A DNA stretch of 56,640 nt. It comes from Nemertoderma westbladi. Lineage: Eukaryota; Xenacoelomorpha; Nemertodermatida; Nemertodermatidae. The notes under the pieces were generated by a model. It had not been told where the DNA came from, did not search any database, and saw nothing but the letters and a program-made list of their open reading frames with translations. Positions 13,331-25,187 of this stretch are shown piece by piece; positions within the stretch are counted from its first letter, which is position 1; each line of letters begins with the position of its first letter. Where the stretch lies: NCBI GenBank assembly GCA_032718475.1, contig JAUCBJ010006728.1:1-56640 (forward strand), given 5' to 3'. Position numbers and translations under genes: made by a program.

Positions 13331-15059
13331 TAACACCCTAACACTCGGGTCTCCAATGCGACAAGGTGAGCTGACTGCCTTGGCAGATAAGCTTTCTCTT
13401 AGCGCAGTTGGTATTCAAGAGCACCGAATGCAGACTGGACAGACTGATGAGGTTCTGATTAAGGACATGGGGGCACAGTTTGCGACTTGCCCTCGCATCA
13501 GCAGATGATAGTGGCAATGGTGGAATTGGTCTATTGATGAATCCAACTGCACATGCAGCATTGGACAAAATAGACAAATCTCTATACATACATCTTCCAT
13601 TAATATGCGGCATTATTAAAAACGGTCTATTGGTATCATACCGTACCTGGGTTTGGTTGGTTTCAATTGGAAGTCAATTATGAGCAGCCAACCGCTTTCT
13701 ATCTCCGATTTGGCGGGCGTTATCAGGCAACTTTTCCTCTCAAAGATCACCAAAGAAACCCTGTACGACGCACTCGAGAATGCCAGCCTGTTTGATGAAA
13801 GCACAGTCACTGATTGATCTGACTGACTGAATCTCATTGATCTCGATTGCTGCAAAGCTATTCAATAGATGAATTCTATTAATCGCATCAGGGATCCCAT
13901 TGAGAGACTGCTCCGTGGAAATCAGAATGGGTTCCGTAAAGGTCGTGGGACCATGGAGCCCATTTTGGCACTTAGAAGGATAATTGAAGAGTTATCAAAA
14001 AAGAAAGACAGGCATCTGGCTGTTATCTTTGTTGACTTCTTCAAGGCCTTTGATTCAGTCTCTCGCTCACGTATGTTCAGCATACTTTCATTATATGGGA
14101 TTCTTGATGAAATTATTGCAGCAATCAGATCAGTATACGATGGTTCGACAACATTTGTGTCTACTGTTGACGGTGACACAGAACCATTTGAAGTGTTATG
14201 GGGCGTCCTCCAAGGAGACACACTTGTACCATTCTTGTTCGTAATTGTGGTTGACTATGTTCTACGCATGTCCTTAGATCATCATAATGATGATGGGGTG
14301 ATGGTCTCCACCTACTGGCTCCATAAGTCGAGGAAATCCTGCCAAGTACCTAACTTATCCAGACTTTGCTGATGACTTAGGAATACTCTCAGAATCACTA
14401 GAGGGAGCCCAATGGCTCCTCAGCTCATTAAAACAGGCTGCTTCAAGTTTGGTATTTTATTATCTCCAAAAAGACCAAAATTTTGACAGTTAACATAGAA
14501 ATTCCTCAGCAAGTCTCAGACCGGATGAGCATAAGCTCAAAGGATGGTATGCTTGAGCATGTGGACGACTTCTGTCACCTGGGATCATGGATCCGGAAGT
14601 CAGGTGAGGACCTTCAAATGCATAAGGGAAAGGCTTGGGCAGCCTTGAATGGGCTGTCCAGGATTTGGAAGTCACATAGAATTCATCGGAAACTTAAAGT
14701 CCGATTATTTCGAGCAGCAGTAGTTCCAATACTCCTCTATGGGAGTCAATGCTGGGCTCTAACTGTTGAGGACACCAAATCTCTGGATGGCACATTCACA
14801 AGAATTCTACGCCGGGTTCACTGTGTCAAGTACAATGCACACATCTCCAACCAGAGACTATATAACATTGGAGGTATCTATTGGTTCCCCCAAGCTTGAC
14901 ACTATAACAAAGCCGCCTCCGCTTTGCAGGACATTGCTTTCGCCGTGAGGACCAGCCAGTGCATAATCTTGTGCTTTGGTGGCTTCATGGCGTGAATAAG
15001 CATGGTGGACAGCCCGCCCATGACTATCTAGCAAATGTCATGGGTGATACCAGCACAGC
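13331..15059 (+). pseudogene. RTE-like LINE ORF: endonuclease + reverse transcriptase, many frameshifts
   Basis: Domains appear in order in changing frames. 13331-13506 is the start of an APE-type endonuclease, with ELTALADKL and AVGIQEHRM (the Glu of QEHR is the expected metal ligand). About 13490-13625 continues the endonuclease in another frame (GGIGLLMN). Most of the later endonuclease is deleted. 13869-14372 is the RT N-terminal half with QNGFRKGRGT, VDFFKAFD (one catalytic Asp) and GVLQGDT. The FADD catalytic box lies in another frame at 14365-14376. 14483-14899 is the thumb and C-terminal region with LLYGSQCWAL. 14917-15059 is the RLRFAGH C-terminal module in a further frame. With at least four frame changes, it is certainly dead. 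Confidence 0.85.
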
Positions 15060-15100
15060 ATTCTTAATATATATGTAATATATATATATATATATAATAT

Positions 15101-16038
15101 AGCTGCAATGCAGCATGCCGATCGCGATCCTAGTAGTAGTATTAGTTTTGAGAAATAGCGGAGAAATTTGTGTTATTCTGCTGTTTTACATCCCTCACTA
15201 TTTGAATACAAACATTTTGCAAAAACTTTTTAATTATACAAATTAGGTATTATAATGTGTTATGGAGCTACATGATTGCTCGTCTGGTGAGTCGAGGTCA
15301 CTTTTAAAATAGTGGGGAATATCTTTTGTAACTCTTTTTTTTTATTTGAGATAGACAGTTGCACGGGGACATGGTTTAGAAAACATATGGATGCAATCTT
15401 TATTCATTAGAATAATAACAATAGCACAAACAAAAAAATTTACTTTTATAAATCGCCCAGAAGGCGCCCAATAAACAAATTCATCATAAAATTCCCTCCA
15501 CAACAAACACCTTAGTTCGAGATATCCTATGCTACCTCGCAGCGCAGTTACATTCTTTAATAAATTTCCAAATCACATATATTATATATAATAATAAAGC
15601 AAAAAAAGCAAACAGTCGGCCGAAGCCGGAGGCGACCCGAAGGCTCCTCTTTCGATAGCAGCTACCCGAGGGTAGGGGTGGGCGCTACTCCTATCCCAAA
15701 ATTTGCTCCCAGTTATATAACTAGGAGATATATAATAATAACTACTGATTATATATTTACTTTGGGGCTGTTTACATATTACCACATCCGCGATTGTGCT
15801 AATATTATTAATATTAATATTTATTATATGTAACTGAACCTTCTGGATCATTCTGGATCCTGACTAGACCATATCACTTAGAATATATAGGTTATCTTGA
15901 AGTTAGTTGTCTGGTATTACAATATTTTAAATGATCTAAACAATAAGAATTTATAATATAAAATAAACAATAAATTATATTTAACTATAATTATATGACT
16001 ACAACTAATGCGAACAACTAAAATAGCATTAATAATTA
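15101..16038. other. AT-rich spacer with a stray satellite fragment
   Basis: No gene seen. 15667-15686 matches the constant half of the 38-bp satellite (cgagggtaggggtgggcgct). Around it, 15600-15690 is GC-rich with repeated cgaag/ccgg elements, unlike the AT-rich flanks. Confidence 0.6.
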
Positions 16039-19000
16039 ACAGTAGTGGGGTGTAACATAATCCCTGTAGTAACAGTGGGGTGTAACAGGATCCCTGAAGT
16101 AACAGTGGGGTGTAACATGATCCCTGAAGTAACAGTGGGATGTAACATGATCCCTGAAGTAACAGTGGGGTGTAACATGATCCCTGAAGTAACAGTGGGG
16201 TGTAACATGATCCCTGTAGTAACAGTGGGGTGTAACATGATCTCTGAAGTAACAGTGGGATGTAACATGATCCCTGAAGTAACAGTGGGGTGTAACATGA
16301 TCCCTGAAGTAACAGTGGGGTGTAACATGATCCCTGAAGTAACAGTGGGGTGTAACATGATCCCTGAAGTAACAGTGGGGTGTAACATGATCCCTGAAGT
16401 AACAGTGGGGTGTAACAGGATCCCTGAAGTAACAGTGGGGTGTAACATGATCCCTGAAGTAACAGTGGGGTGTAACATGATCCCTGAAGTAACAGTGGGG
16501 TGTAACATGATTCCTGAAGTAACAGTGGGGTGTAACATGATCCCTGAAGTAACAGTGGGGTGTAACATGATCCCTGTAGTAACAGTGGGGTGTAACATGA
16601 TCCCTGAAGTAACAGTGGGGTGTGACATGATCCATGTAGTAACAGTGGGGTGTAACATGATCCCTGAAGTAACAGTGGGGTGTAACAGGATCCCTGAAGT
16701 AACAGTGGGGTGTAACATGATCCCTGAAGTAACAGTGGGGTGTAACATGATCCCTGAAGTAACAGTGGGGTGTAACATGATCCCTGTAGTAACAGTGGGG
16801 TGTAACATGATCCCTGTAGTAACAGTGGGGTGTAACATTATCCCTGTAGTAACAGTGGGGTGTAACATGATCCCTGTAGTATGAATTCAGAGTATGAATA
16901 CATCTGTGGAAGAAGTAAGTAACATGATCCCTGAAGTAACAGTGGGGTGTAACATGATCCCTGTAGTATGAATTCAGAGTATGAATACATCTGTGGAAGA
17001 AGTAAGTAACATGATCCCTGAAGTAACAGTGGGGTGTAACATGATCCCTGTAGTAACAGTGGGGTGTAACATGATCCCTGTAGTAACAGTGGGGTGTAAC
17101 ATGATCCCTGAAGTAACAGTGGGATGTAACATGATCCCTGAAGTAACAGTGGGGTGTAACATGATCCCTGAAGTAACAGTGGGATGTAACATGATCCCTG
17201 AAGTAACAGTGGGGTGTAACATGATCCCTGAAGTGACAGTGGGGCGTAACAGGATCCCTGAAGTAACAGTGGGGTGTAACATGATCCCTGAAGTAACAGT
17301 GGGGTGTAACATGATCCCTGAAGTAACAGTGGGGTGTAACATGATCCCTGAAGTAACAGTAGGGTGTAACATGATCCCTGAAGTAACAGTGGGGTGTAAC
17401 ATGATCCCTGTAGTAACAGTGGGGTGTAACATGATCCCTGAAGTAACAGTGGGGTGTAACATGATCCCTGTAGTAACAGTGGGGTGTAACATGATCCCTG
17501 AAGTAACAGTGGGGTGTAACATGATCCCTGAAGTAACAGTGGGGTGTAACATGATCCCTGAAGTAACAGTGGGGTGTAACATGATCCCTGAAGTAACAGT
17601 GGGGTGTAACATGATCCCTGTAGTAACAGTGGGGTGTAACATGATCCCTGAAGTAACAGTGGGATGTAACATGATCCCTGAAGTAACAGTGGGGTGTAAC
17701 ATGATACCTGAAGTAACAGTGGGATGTAACATGATCCCTGAAGTAACAGTGGGGTGTAACATGATCCCTGAAGTAACAGTGGGGTGTAACAGGATCCCTG
17801 AAGTAACAGTGGGGTGTAACATGATCCCTGAAGTAACAGTGGGGTGTAACATGATCCCTGAAGTAACAGTGGGGTGTAACATGATCCCTGAAGTAACAGT
17901 GGGGTGTAACATGATCCCTGAAGTAACAGTGGGGTGTAACATGATCCCTGTAGTAACAGTGGGGTGTAACATGATCCCTGAAGTAACAGTGGGGTGTAAC
18001 ATGATCCCTGTAGTAACAGTGGGGTGTAACATGATCCCTGAAGTAACAGTGGGGTGTAACATGATCCCTGAAGTAACAGTGGGGTGTAACATGATCCCTG
18101 AAGTAACAGTGGGGTGTAACATGATCCCTGAAGTAACAGTGGGGTGTAACTTGATCCCTGTAGTAACAGTGGGGTGTAACATGATCCCTGTAGTAACAGT
18201 GGGGTGTAACATGATCCCTGTAGTAACAGTGGGGTGTAACATGATCCCTGTAGTATGAATTCAGAGTATGAATACATCTGTGGAAGAAGTAAGTAACATG
18301 ATCCCTGAAGTAACAGTGGGGTGTAACATGATCCCTGTAGTATGAATTCAGAGTATGAATACATCTGTGGAAGAAGTAAGTAACATGATCCCTGAAGTAA
18401 CAGTGGGGTGTAACATGATCCCTGTAGTATGAATTCAGAGTATGAATACATCTGTGGAAGAAGTAAGTAACATGATCCCTGAAGTAACAGTGGGGTGTAA
18501 CATGATCCCTGTAGTAACAGTGGGGTGTAACATGATCCCTGAAGTAACAGTGGGGTGTAACATGATCCCTGAAGTAACAGTGGGGTGTAACATGATCCCT
18601 GTAGTAACAGTGGGGTGTAACATGATCCCTGTAGTAACAGTGGGGTGTAACATGATCCCTGAAGTAACAGTGGGGTGTAACATGATCCCTGTAGTAACAG
18701 TGGGGTGTAACATGATCCCTGAAGTAACAGTGGGGTGTAACATGATCCCTGAAGTAACAGTGGGGTGTAACATTATCCCTGTAGAAACAGTGGGGTGTAA
18801 CATGATCCCTGTAGTAACAGTGGGGTGTAACATGATCCCTGTAGTAACAGTGGGGTGTAACATGATCCCTGAAGTAACAGTGGGGTGTAACATGATCCCT
18901 GTAGTAACAGTGGGGTGTAACATGATCCCTGTAGTAACAGTGGGGTGTAACATGATCCCTGAAGTAACAGTGGGGTGTAACATGATCCCTGAAGCAACAG

Positions 19001-19548
19001 TGGGGTGTAACATGATCCCTGAAGTAACAGTGGGGTGTAACATGATCCCTGTAGTAACAGTGGGGTGTAACATGATCCCTGTAGTAACAGTGGGGTGTAA
19101 CATGATCCCTGAAGTAACAGTGGGGTGTAACATGATCCCTGAAGTAACAGTGGGGTGTAACATGATCCCTGAAGTAATAGTGGGGTGTAACATGATCCCT
19201 GTAGTAACAGTGGGGTGTAACATGATCCCTGTAGTAACAGTGGGGTGTAACATGATCCCTGAAGTAACAGTGGGGTGTAACATGATCCCTGAAGTAACAG
19301 TGGGGTGTAACATGATCCCTGTAGTAACAGTGGGGTGTAACATGATCCCTGTAGTAACAGTGGGGTGTAACATGATCCCTGAAGTAAGAGTGGGGTGTAA
19401 CATGATCCCTGAAGTAACAGTGGGGTGTAACATGATCCCTGTAGTAACAGTGGGGTGTAACATGATCCCTGTAGTAACAGTGGGGTGTAACATGATCCCT
19501 GTAGTATGAATTCAGAGTATGAATCCATCTGTGGAAGAAGTATGACCA
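16039..19548. repeat. 30-bp satellite with spacer blocks (~110 copies)
   Basis: Tandem 30-bp unit: gtaacagtggggtgtaac followed by atgatccctgaa, where the last triplet is either gaa or gta. Point variants are rare (aggatc, gggatg), which implies strong homogenisation. The array is punctuated by ~44-bp blocks (gaattcagagtatgaata...) at about 16880, 16968, 18254, 18341, 18428 and a terminal variant at 19505. Since 30 is a multiple of 3, three frames stay open (for example VGCNMIPEVT on plus). This is a by-product of period, with no evidence for a protein. Confidence 0.97.
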
Positions 19549-19939
19549 TCATCCAAACCCCAGCATGATGTGCTAAATGACAAACTTCGTTTCTTTGTTA
19601 ACATCAATGGCGAGATTGTATCCTGTAAACCCCATATAATATTAATGTTGTTGTTTTGCGAGTGAACCGATGAAAGCACACAAAATAAATATCATTCCAT
19701 GAACCAATATGATCTTGAATCTTTATGCAATTGAGGTTTCCGAATCTCCTTGGACACCATGAAAAACTTATAGCTGTATAATATAATAAACATATAAGTT
19801 TTGTTATGAACACAATGTGGGGCGAGGCACGAAGTGAGTGTGGCTTAGACAGCAATAACAACAAAGTATCCAGAAAAAACAGTAAGACTGAATACTCTCC
19901 TTATGATCGACTAAAAGCTACACGTCGACAGGAAAAATC
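19549..19939. other. Unique flank of the 30-bp satellite
   Basis: About 390 bp of AT-rich DNA between the satellite and the divergent terminal repeat. It may contain the unrecognisable left part of that repeat. No gene seen. Confidence 0.5.
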
Positions 19940-20265
19940 GCTCTGATTGGCTCAAGCCAAACAAAGAACCTTGCATCTAATGGCTGTTTCCATGTCAGCA
20001 ACCAGCTGCTAGATGTCGTAATATGAATTATCACGGCTAAGCTATGAAAGGTAGTTGGTGCATTACAGGTTTTTTGCCTTACCATGTCCGCCAAAACACG
20101 TATATAGCAGAATGATTTTTATGTCCGTTAAAACACCTGTAAAGGTACCTTGCGGGCGAGGGGAATATATATACAGTTAGAGAACCTTTTTAGAGTATTC
20201 CAGCGCCTGGGGGAGAACTGGCCAGCAAAGGCAAACGTATCAGTTATTCCACAAAAGCTTTTACA
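19940..20265 (+). repeat. Divergent partial copy of the 1.2-kb terminal repeat
   Basis: It resembles the right third of the repeats at 23923-25106 and 35653-36910. Shared landmarks in order are ctctgattgg near 19943, cagctgctag near 20004, tttttatgtccg plus taaaacacc near 20117, and the shared terminus caaaagcttttaca ending at 20265. Sequence to the right is unrelated to the other two copies, so the terminus behaves as a true element end. The left end of this copy is not recognisable. Confidence 0.6.
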
Positions 20266-20782
20266 TATACCGTTATTCGTGTTATCAGTATTTGCAACAT
20301 CTGACATTGAAGAGGTGAGAGAAGATGAATACTGGAATACCGGCACTCAACAAAACCAACGCTTATCACAGGTTACCTCGAAACCGGCGCGACTGTCCAC
20401 TCGAATACAACTTCAAAACACAAACGCCAATAATAAACTGAAAGCGAATCGAACGTCTTCAGAAGAATCTGTCATTGGGACGATGAAAAGGAAGCCGAAA
20501 CCACGGGAATGGACCACAGCTAAGATTTAATGCTCCCATTGTCAGAGTTCATGGACCGAAATTGAAACACCAATTGCCGATGGGCTTGATCTCTCAAACC
20601 AAAACTTCCTCTGCGGGGTTTGCGCGGCAGTAAAGATTGAAAGTCTGGAAGCTGGCATCCCTAGGTATTATTATTATAAAGAGCGTCAGCATGCGTTTAA
20701 TAAATATATTTTAATACAAAACAGGTCGAACGCAAAGAGGCTTATAATGAAGACGAGTACTGCATTGATTATATTCCTATAA
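20266..20782 (+). pseudogene. Zinc-ribbon-like retroelement ORF fragment next to the terminal repeat
   Basis: One plus-strand frame is open from about 20150 to a TAA at 20528-20530 and then again in the same frame to 20782. The first part is basic and low-complexity (KRKPKPREW). Directly after the stop lies CSHCQSSW, then 23 residues after its second Cys comes CGVC, giving a C-x2-C...C-x2-C zinc-binding pattern like those in some retroelement Gag/ORF1 proteins. There is no ATG near the start. It follows a copy of the terminal repeat, as the ORFs at 36927 do. It may be a fragment of an ORF1 or Gag with one in-frame nonsense codon; the family is not identified. Confidence 0.45.
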
Positions 20783-20875
20783 ACCACCTGGCTTTGCAAA
20801 TTGAACGTGCGTTTGGAAATATGTTCGTGCTACCCTTCCGTGGGTGGTAGATGTCGCGGTTATGTATTGGGGGGA

Positions 20876-20896
20876 TGGGGGGGGGGGGGGGGGGGT
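20876..20896. repeat. Poly-G tract
   Basis: Nearly uninterrupted run of about 20 G after ggggggatg. It is a likely polymerase-slippage and sequencing-error site. Confidence 0.9.
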
Positions 20897-23326
20897 GCAG
20901 ATTAAAAGGGGTGAACACGTACTGTCCCCCTTTCTTTGATTAATTGGTGGTGTGGGTTAATCTCTCATAACCTGATTTTGTGATACAGTCGCACAATTTT
21001 AATTTGTATCTCATAACTGGGCCTCGTGCTGCGCGAAGGCCCCACGAACGTGTACAAGCCTCCTATGAAAGTTTGTGCTATGTTCCCTTAAGTCTACCCA
21101 ACAGCCGTTGGTACCCGGCTGGCACCCTGGTTCAATTTTCTGGTTTTGTCTAGTTTAATCGACAGCTATTGTAAACGTCCCAGATATACAAAACCTACTA
21201 AGCCTTTACATTACAATTGAGATTAGCCTGAGTTGATGACAGTATTATAACGATGACAATTAGGCCCTATAGATACATACGATATATAAATGATGTCCTG
21301 CTTGACATTACACTAACTGACTGAATAGAGATATAACTATAATAATATAACAATAATGTAGTCCGTAACTCAAATTAACAGTAAGTAGTGAAAAGTTGTT
21401 CAGCTGACAAAGTGTAGCTGTGGGTATTTAATTTCGCGTTCCATAATGTTGATAATATGCTAATATTTCGAATATCGCACATCAAATCGTTCCCAACTTT
21501 TTTATTCAACAACTAGATACTAATTGATAAATAGTCGCGTTAAAAATTGTTGCGTACCAGCTTGAGTTTTTGAGATATTGGATTGTTATACACACATACA
21601 CACATAACCACATCGTGTTTTTAAACGGCTCAACTCTTGACAAGAACTACCCAGTCTAAAGACAGGTTCGTTATAAAATAGCAGTTTATAGCGTTATGGC
21701 ATTCGAGTGATGTTCTTTAACAAAACGAGGGCCGGTGAAGCTTTAAAGCGCTGATTATGAATCTGGCAAATGAGTGAATATTATGAAAGGCGAATCTATA
21801 TGTTTATATATGTGTAGGTTATTATTAATTAATAATTATTACGCATTATAAAACTTAAATGTTCTAGTGGAATTGTCACAGGAAAGCATGGCATGTTAAT
21901 TATAAACAATTTAATCTCCTACCACAGTAGCGTAATATCACGTTAGGTAATGAATGTAAGAGGCGTTGGTTCGAATTCCACCCAAATTATTGTGTTCTAA
22001 GTTTTAGGTATTTGGGTAGGTTTTTGGTTTGCGGTAATTAATTATTGTGAAATAGTGTCAAAGTATTCAACGAATTTCCACCATCATACATTACATTACA
22101 TCATTAGGATGTAAATTGGATTAAATTAAATTAAACATGCTTAAACGTTTGTTAAGTATGCGATTTCCTCAAATATGTTACTTATCTTTTAATATAAAAT
22201 GTTGGTGCCTTCCAGAAAATAGAACTTCCAATTTAACAGATATCCTGCCGCCATTACTAGTTGCCTCCAGTGTTTCATGTTTCACACGTTGACGGATAAG
22301 TTTGTTTTTATTGCTTTTATTCTTTGTTACTTTGCCAGTAAAGTATACTTTGTGGCGTTTCGCCTTTCATGACATGAGTCAGTGGCACTCCCCACCATGA
22401 TTAAATTCATTGTTATTAGTAAGAAAACACCTCTAGTGTTGCAAACTATTGTTAAGCTAATGATCTGTTGCTATATGTATAGTACGTCAGAAGGGTGGGG
22501 TGGATTGAAGTCAAATAGGTAATTAGTGAGTTTCCAGTTATTGAAAAGCGTTCAAGTGATGTTTCTGTACCCTGTACTACTACTATATATGTACCGCAGA
22601 AGAGTACAAAACTGTACCAATGCCGACAGCGCTCAGATAAAAGGTAGACCGGGAAATAGTCCCTCATATCTTGCATGTCCACAATTTACGCACGCATTGC
22701 CTCCCGTTGTAAATATACCCATCTGTCAATGTGGATGTTTGCAAGGATTCCAAATAAGTAATAAAATCACAATTTCGTTGCGAAATAGCTGAGATATGGG
22801 CGATCGAATGTTGGAATGTTTCATGGTTTTGCAATCTCGTCAAAAATACACATAATTCTGGAACATTATATCATCTCATACGTAGCTGGGCAACAATGCA
22901 ATGCCTATTTAATCATACTATTATGTAGTTATTCATTCATAAAGAAAATATTCTAGTTCTAGAATATGGTATATTTATTAAATAGAATATAGCCCAGATG
23001 CAAAACCATGCAACTTTTAAACGCCAATATTCCAGCAATTTTTCAACGCGTTAAGGTTTTGTAATAACTGCAGTACGGATGGTCCAATATTAGTCTGGTT
23101 CCTTTTTGCCGAAATGGTTATGGTGAAGGCAAATTTGGGTAATCAGTGTGTTATGCACACACACACACACGTATACCGGCAAACCACTCGAAACGCTAAC
23201 GTGCTCTTTTTCGTCCAAAGTGCTAACTGTTCCAGACGCATGCAAATCAACTATACACCTAACTAACAAATTCTCTAGAAGGTCGCTAGAGTACAAGGGT
23301 GGTAAAGACTACACATATACCATAGC
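20897..23326. other. AT-rich spacer, weak tRNA-like remnant
   Basis: About 2.4 kb with no supported gene. 21921-21988 has an A-box-like tagcgtaatatca and a good B box ggttcgaattcc (21968-21979) with tRNA-like spacing. Its stems pair poorly, so it may be a SINE head or tRNA-derived remnant. A (CA)n tract lies at 23156-23170. Reading frames of 68-88 codons here lack family features. Confidence 0.5.
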
Positions 23327-23490
23327 CCTAACTGCATTGTCTATTAATGTTGTGCTAACTGCAAACCTGAACAGTATTACTATACACCTAACTGCAAGGT
23401 CTAATTAATGTTGTGCTAACTGCAAACCCGAACAGTATTATTATATACCTAACTGCATGGTTTATTCATGTTGTAGGCCTACTAACTAAG
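23327..23490. repeat. 60-61-bp tandem repeat, ~2.5 copies
   Basis: The segment cctaactgca starts at 23327, 23387 and 23448. Each is followed by a similar stretch with attaatgttgtgctaactg and gaacagtatta. The third copy is more divergent. Confidence 0.8.
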
Positions 23491-23569
23491 TGTTTAAACA
23501 GCATCAAACATTTCAGCATTTCTGTAATTCGTCTCGTGATCCTTATTTTGGCATTCGGCCAATTCGGCA

Positions 23570-23922
23570 TTCGTGGGACCATGGAGCCCATAGGATACCC
23601 GAAGGATAATTGAAGAGTTATCAAAAAAGAAAGATAGGCATCTGGCAGTTATGTTTGTTGACTTCTCCGAGGCCTTTGATTCAGTCTCTCTCTCACGTAT
23701 GTTCAGCATACTTTCATTATATGGGATTCCTGATGAAATTATTGCAGCAATCAGATCAGTATACGATGGTTCGACAACATTTGTCTCTACTGTTGACGGT
23801 GACAGAGAACCATTTGAAGTGTAATGGGACGTCCTCCAGGGAGACACACTTGCACCATTCTTGTTCATAATTGTGGTTGACTATGTTCTACGCACGTCCT
23901 TAGATCATCATAATGATGATGG
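23570..23922 (+). mobile_element. Second fragment of the RTE-like LINE (RT region)
   Basis: It closely matches 13944-14297 at the DNA level, covering the RT segment from the GTMEPI motif through VDFSEAFD and VYDGSTTF to just after the QGDT block. It contains a nonsense TAA near 23822 and frame shifts, so it is not coding. Its right end is cut exactly where the 1.2-kb terminal repeat starts (23923). This shows that the terminal-repeat element inserted into, or was joined to, this LINE copy. Confidence 0.85.
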
Positions 23923-25106
23923 TGTTCGCGCTTTTAGACCTTTGGCAGTTTAACCCGCCAAATTAGGATGTCTTCTAGATAATAAATCACTTTTAGCCTA
24001 TGACAAGTATTTAATTCACTACACTAGTCGAAACCAATCTGTGCGCGATCATTCACCCGCTGGATATACCCGGGAGATTGGGTTCGACGGCTTAATCTTA
24101 TTGCTATGTAAGCTTAATGTATTATTCGACTGACAGTATTATATAATCTCTGACAATATTATTCACCTTCGGGAAATATTAACAGTTCCTTTAGGACGTG
24201 GCGCTCTATCTATACAAACAGAGTTATGACTTAAACTACTCACAACGATATGGCTTAGTTATAATTCACATATATGGCGCATTCTTTAGGAAATGCTTCG
24301 TTATCAGGCTCACTCATACACAATGCTGCACAATACTGCACACTGATCTGCCGATCTTCACTGATTTTAGTCACATATAAAAGGAACACGGACCGAATCA
24401 TGTAGGGTCTATCAAATAACATTAGATTCACTTCAAACCACTCAACATAGGTCGCAATCATTTATCTGTAACCCTTCTCTCTTACCTTCGGTATATCAAG
24501 AATATTGGGTTTTCGGGGTTATTTGTCGTTATTCAAAATATAATAATTCATCAACCATATTATGAAGAACCGACAGTAAATAGCAGTATAACAATATAAA
24601 GTATGCACAGGTTGTTTGATTAGGTATGGTATGTTATGTTGTGATAAATGCAGATAACGGATATATGTCCTTATAATTAAGCCTACTAGTGTAGGACTAA
24701 AAACTGAAAACACGGAGGTGCCAAAAGCCGGTTCTTAGGCTCTGGGCAAAACATAACACTGAACTACTGAGTTTCTGTATACACCTCCAACACAGAGACA
24801 ACAAACGCTCTGATTGGTCAACCTGAACAACGAGAGAACAAAGAAACAAAGAAACGTCGACGTGGCAATATCAGCTGCTAGCCGTCGTCATGGTAGCGAC
24901 ACTGTTTTCAAGAGTATCGAGCTTTTACGTCACAGAATTACGGATTATGTCCTCTAAAGTACAAATACAGAAGAAATAGCTTTTATGTCCGCTAAAACAC
25001 CAGTACAGCAAGGACACGGCCTTTTTATGCCTGGTAAACCAACTACAGAGTATTTTACGGGAAAAATAAGGAAAAATAACCGGACAATTCAGCAAAAGCT
25101 TTTACA
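23923..25106 (+). repeat. ~1.2-kb terminal repeat, copy 1 (LTR-like)
   Basis: It starts TGTTCGCGCTT at the interrupted LINE and ends CAAAAGCTTTTACA. The first ~800 bp and last ~240 bp are nearly identical to 35653-36910. The middle (about 24700-24850) is unrelated, which argues that the two are different subfamily copies and not the two ends of one young element. TG...CA termini are typical of LTRs. A TATA box lies at 24376-24383 (tataaaag). A decayed gene on the minus strand ends 81 bp to the right. It could be an LTR or a long terminal inverted repeat; no inverted partner, primer site or target duplication was found. Confidence 0.75.
24376..24383 (+). promoter_or_regulatory. TATA box in terminal repeat copy 1
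   Basis: tataaaag inside the context cacatataaaaggaac, conserved with copy 2 at 36105. It is a plausible Pol II core promoter reading toward the inner end of the repeat. Confidence 0.5.
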
Positions 25107-25187
25107 CCGCTCCCAGAAAATGGGATTTTCAGTCTATAAAATATAAAAATCACAGTTTCTAAAACATAAAGATACTCTAAACAGTTA

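Larger units (their letters stand above)
12590..15100 (+). mobile_element. RTE-like LINE, decayed, with 5' UTR repeats
   Basis: Second LINE family. 12590-13330 is a GC-richer untranslated leader holding a tandem duplication of about 120 bp: 12733-12840 resembles 12840-12955, sharing gcagatg, caatgg and tcatatc blocks in order. Tandem leader units often act as promoters in LINEs. The coding part runs from 13331 to about 15059, and the element ends in an AT dinucleotide tract at 15065-15100. Clade assignment (RTE/Proto2-like) rests on the endonuclease opening, on LLYGSQCWAL, and on the RLRFAGH C-terminal motif. It has not been tested phylogenetically. Confidence 0.75.

Noticed and set aside
16029-19552. 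Long VGCNMIPEVT and LHPTVTSGI type frames
   Set aside because: The 30-bp period keeps several frames open on both strands at once. No signal peptide or unique domain is attached.
21921-21990. A functional tRNA gene with a perfect B box
   Set aside because: The acceptor and T stems pair poorly, so at most it is a tRNA-derived remnant.
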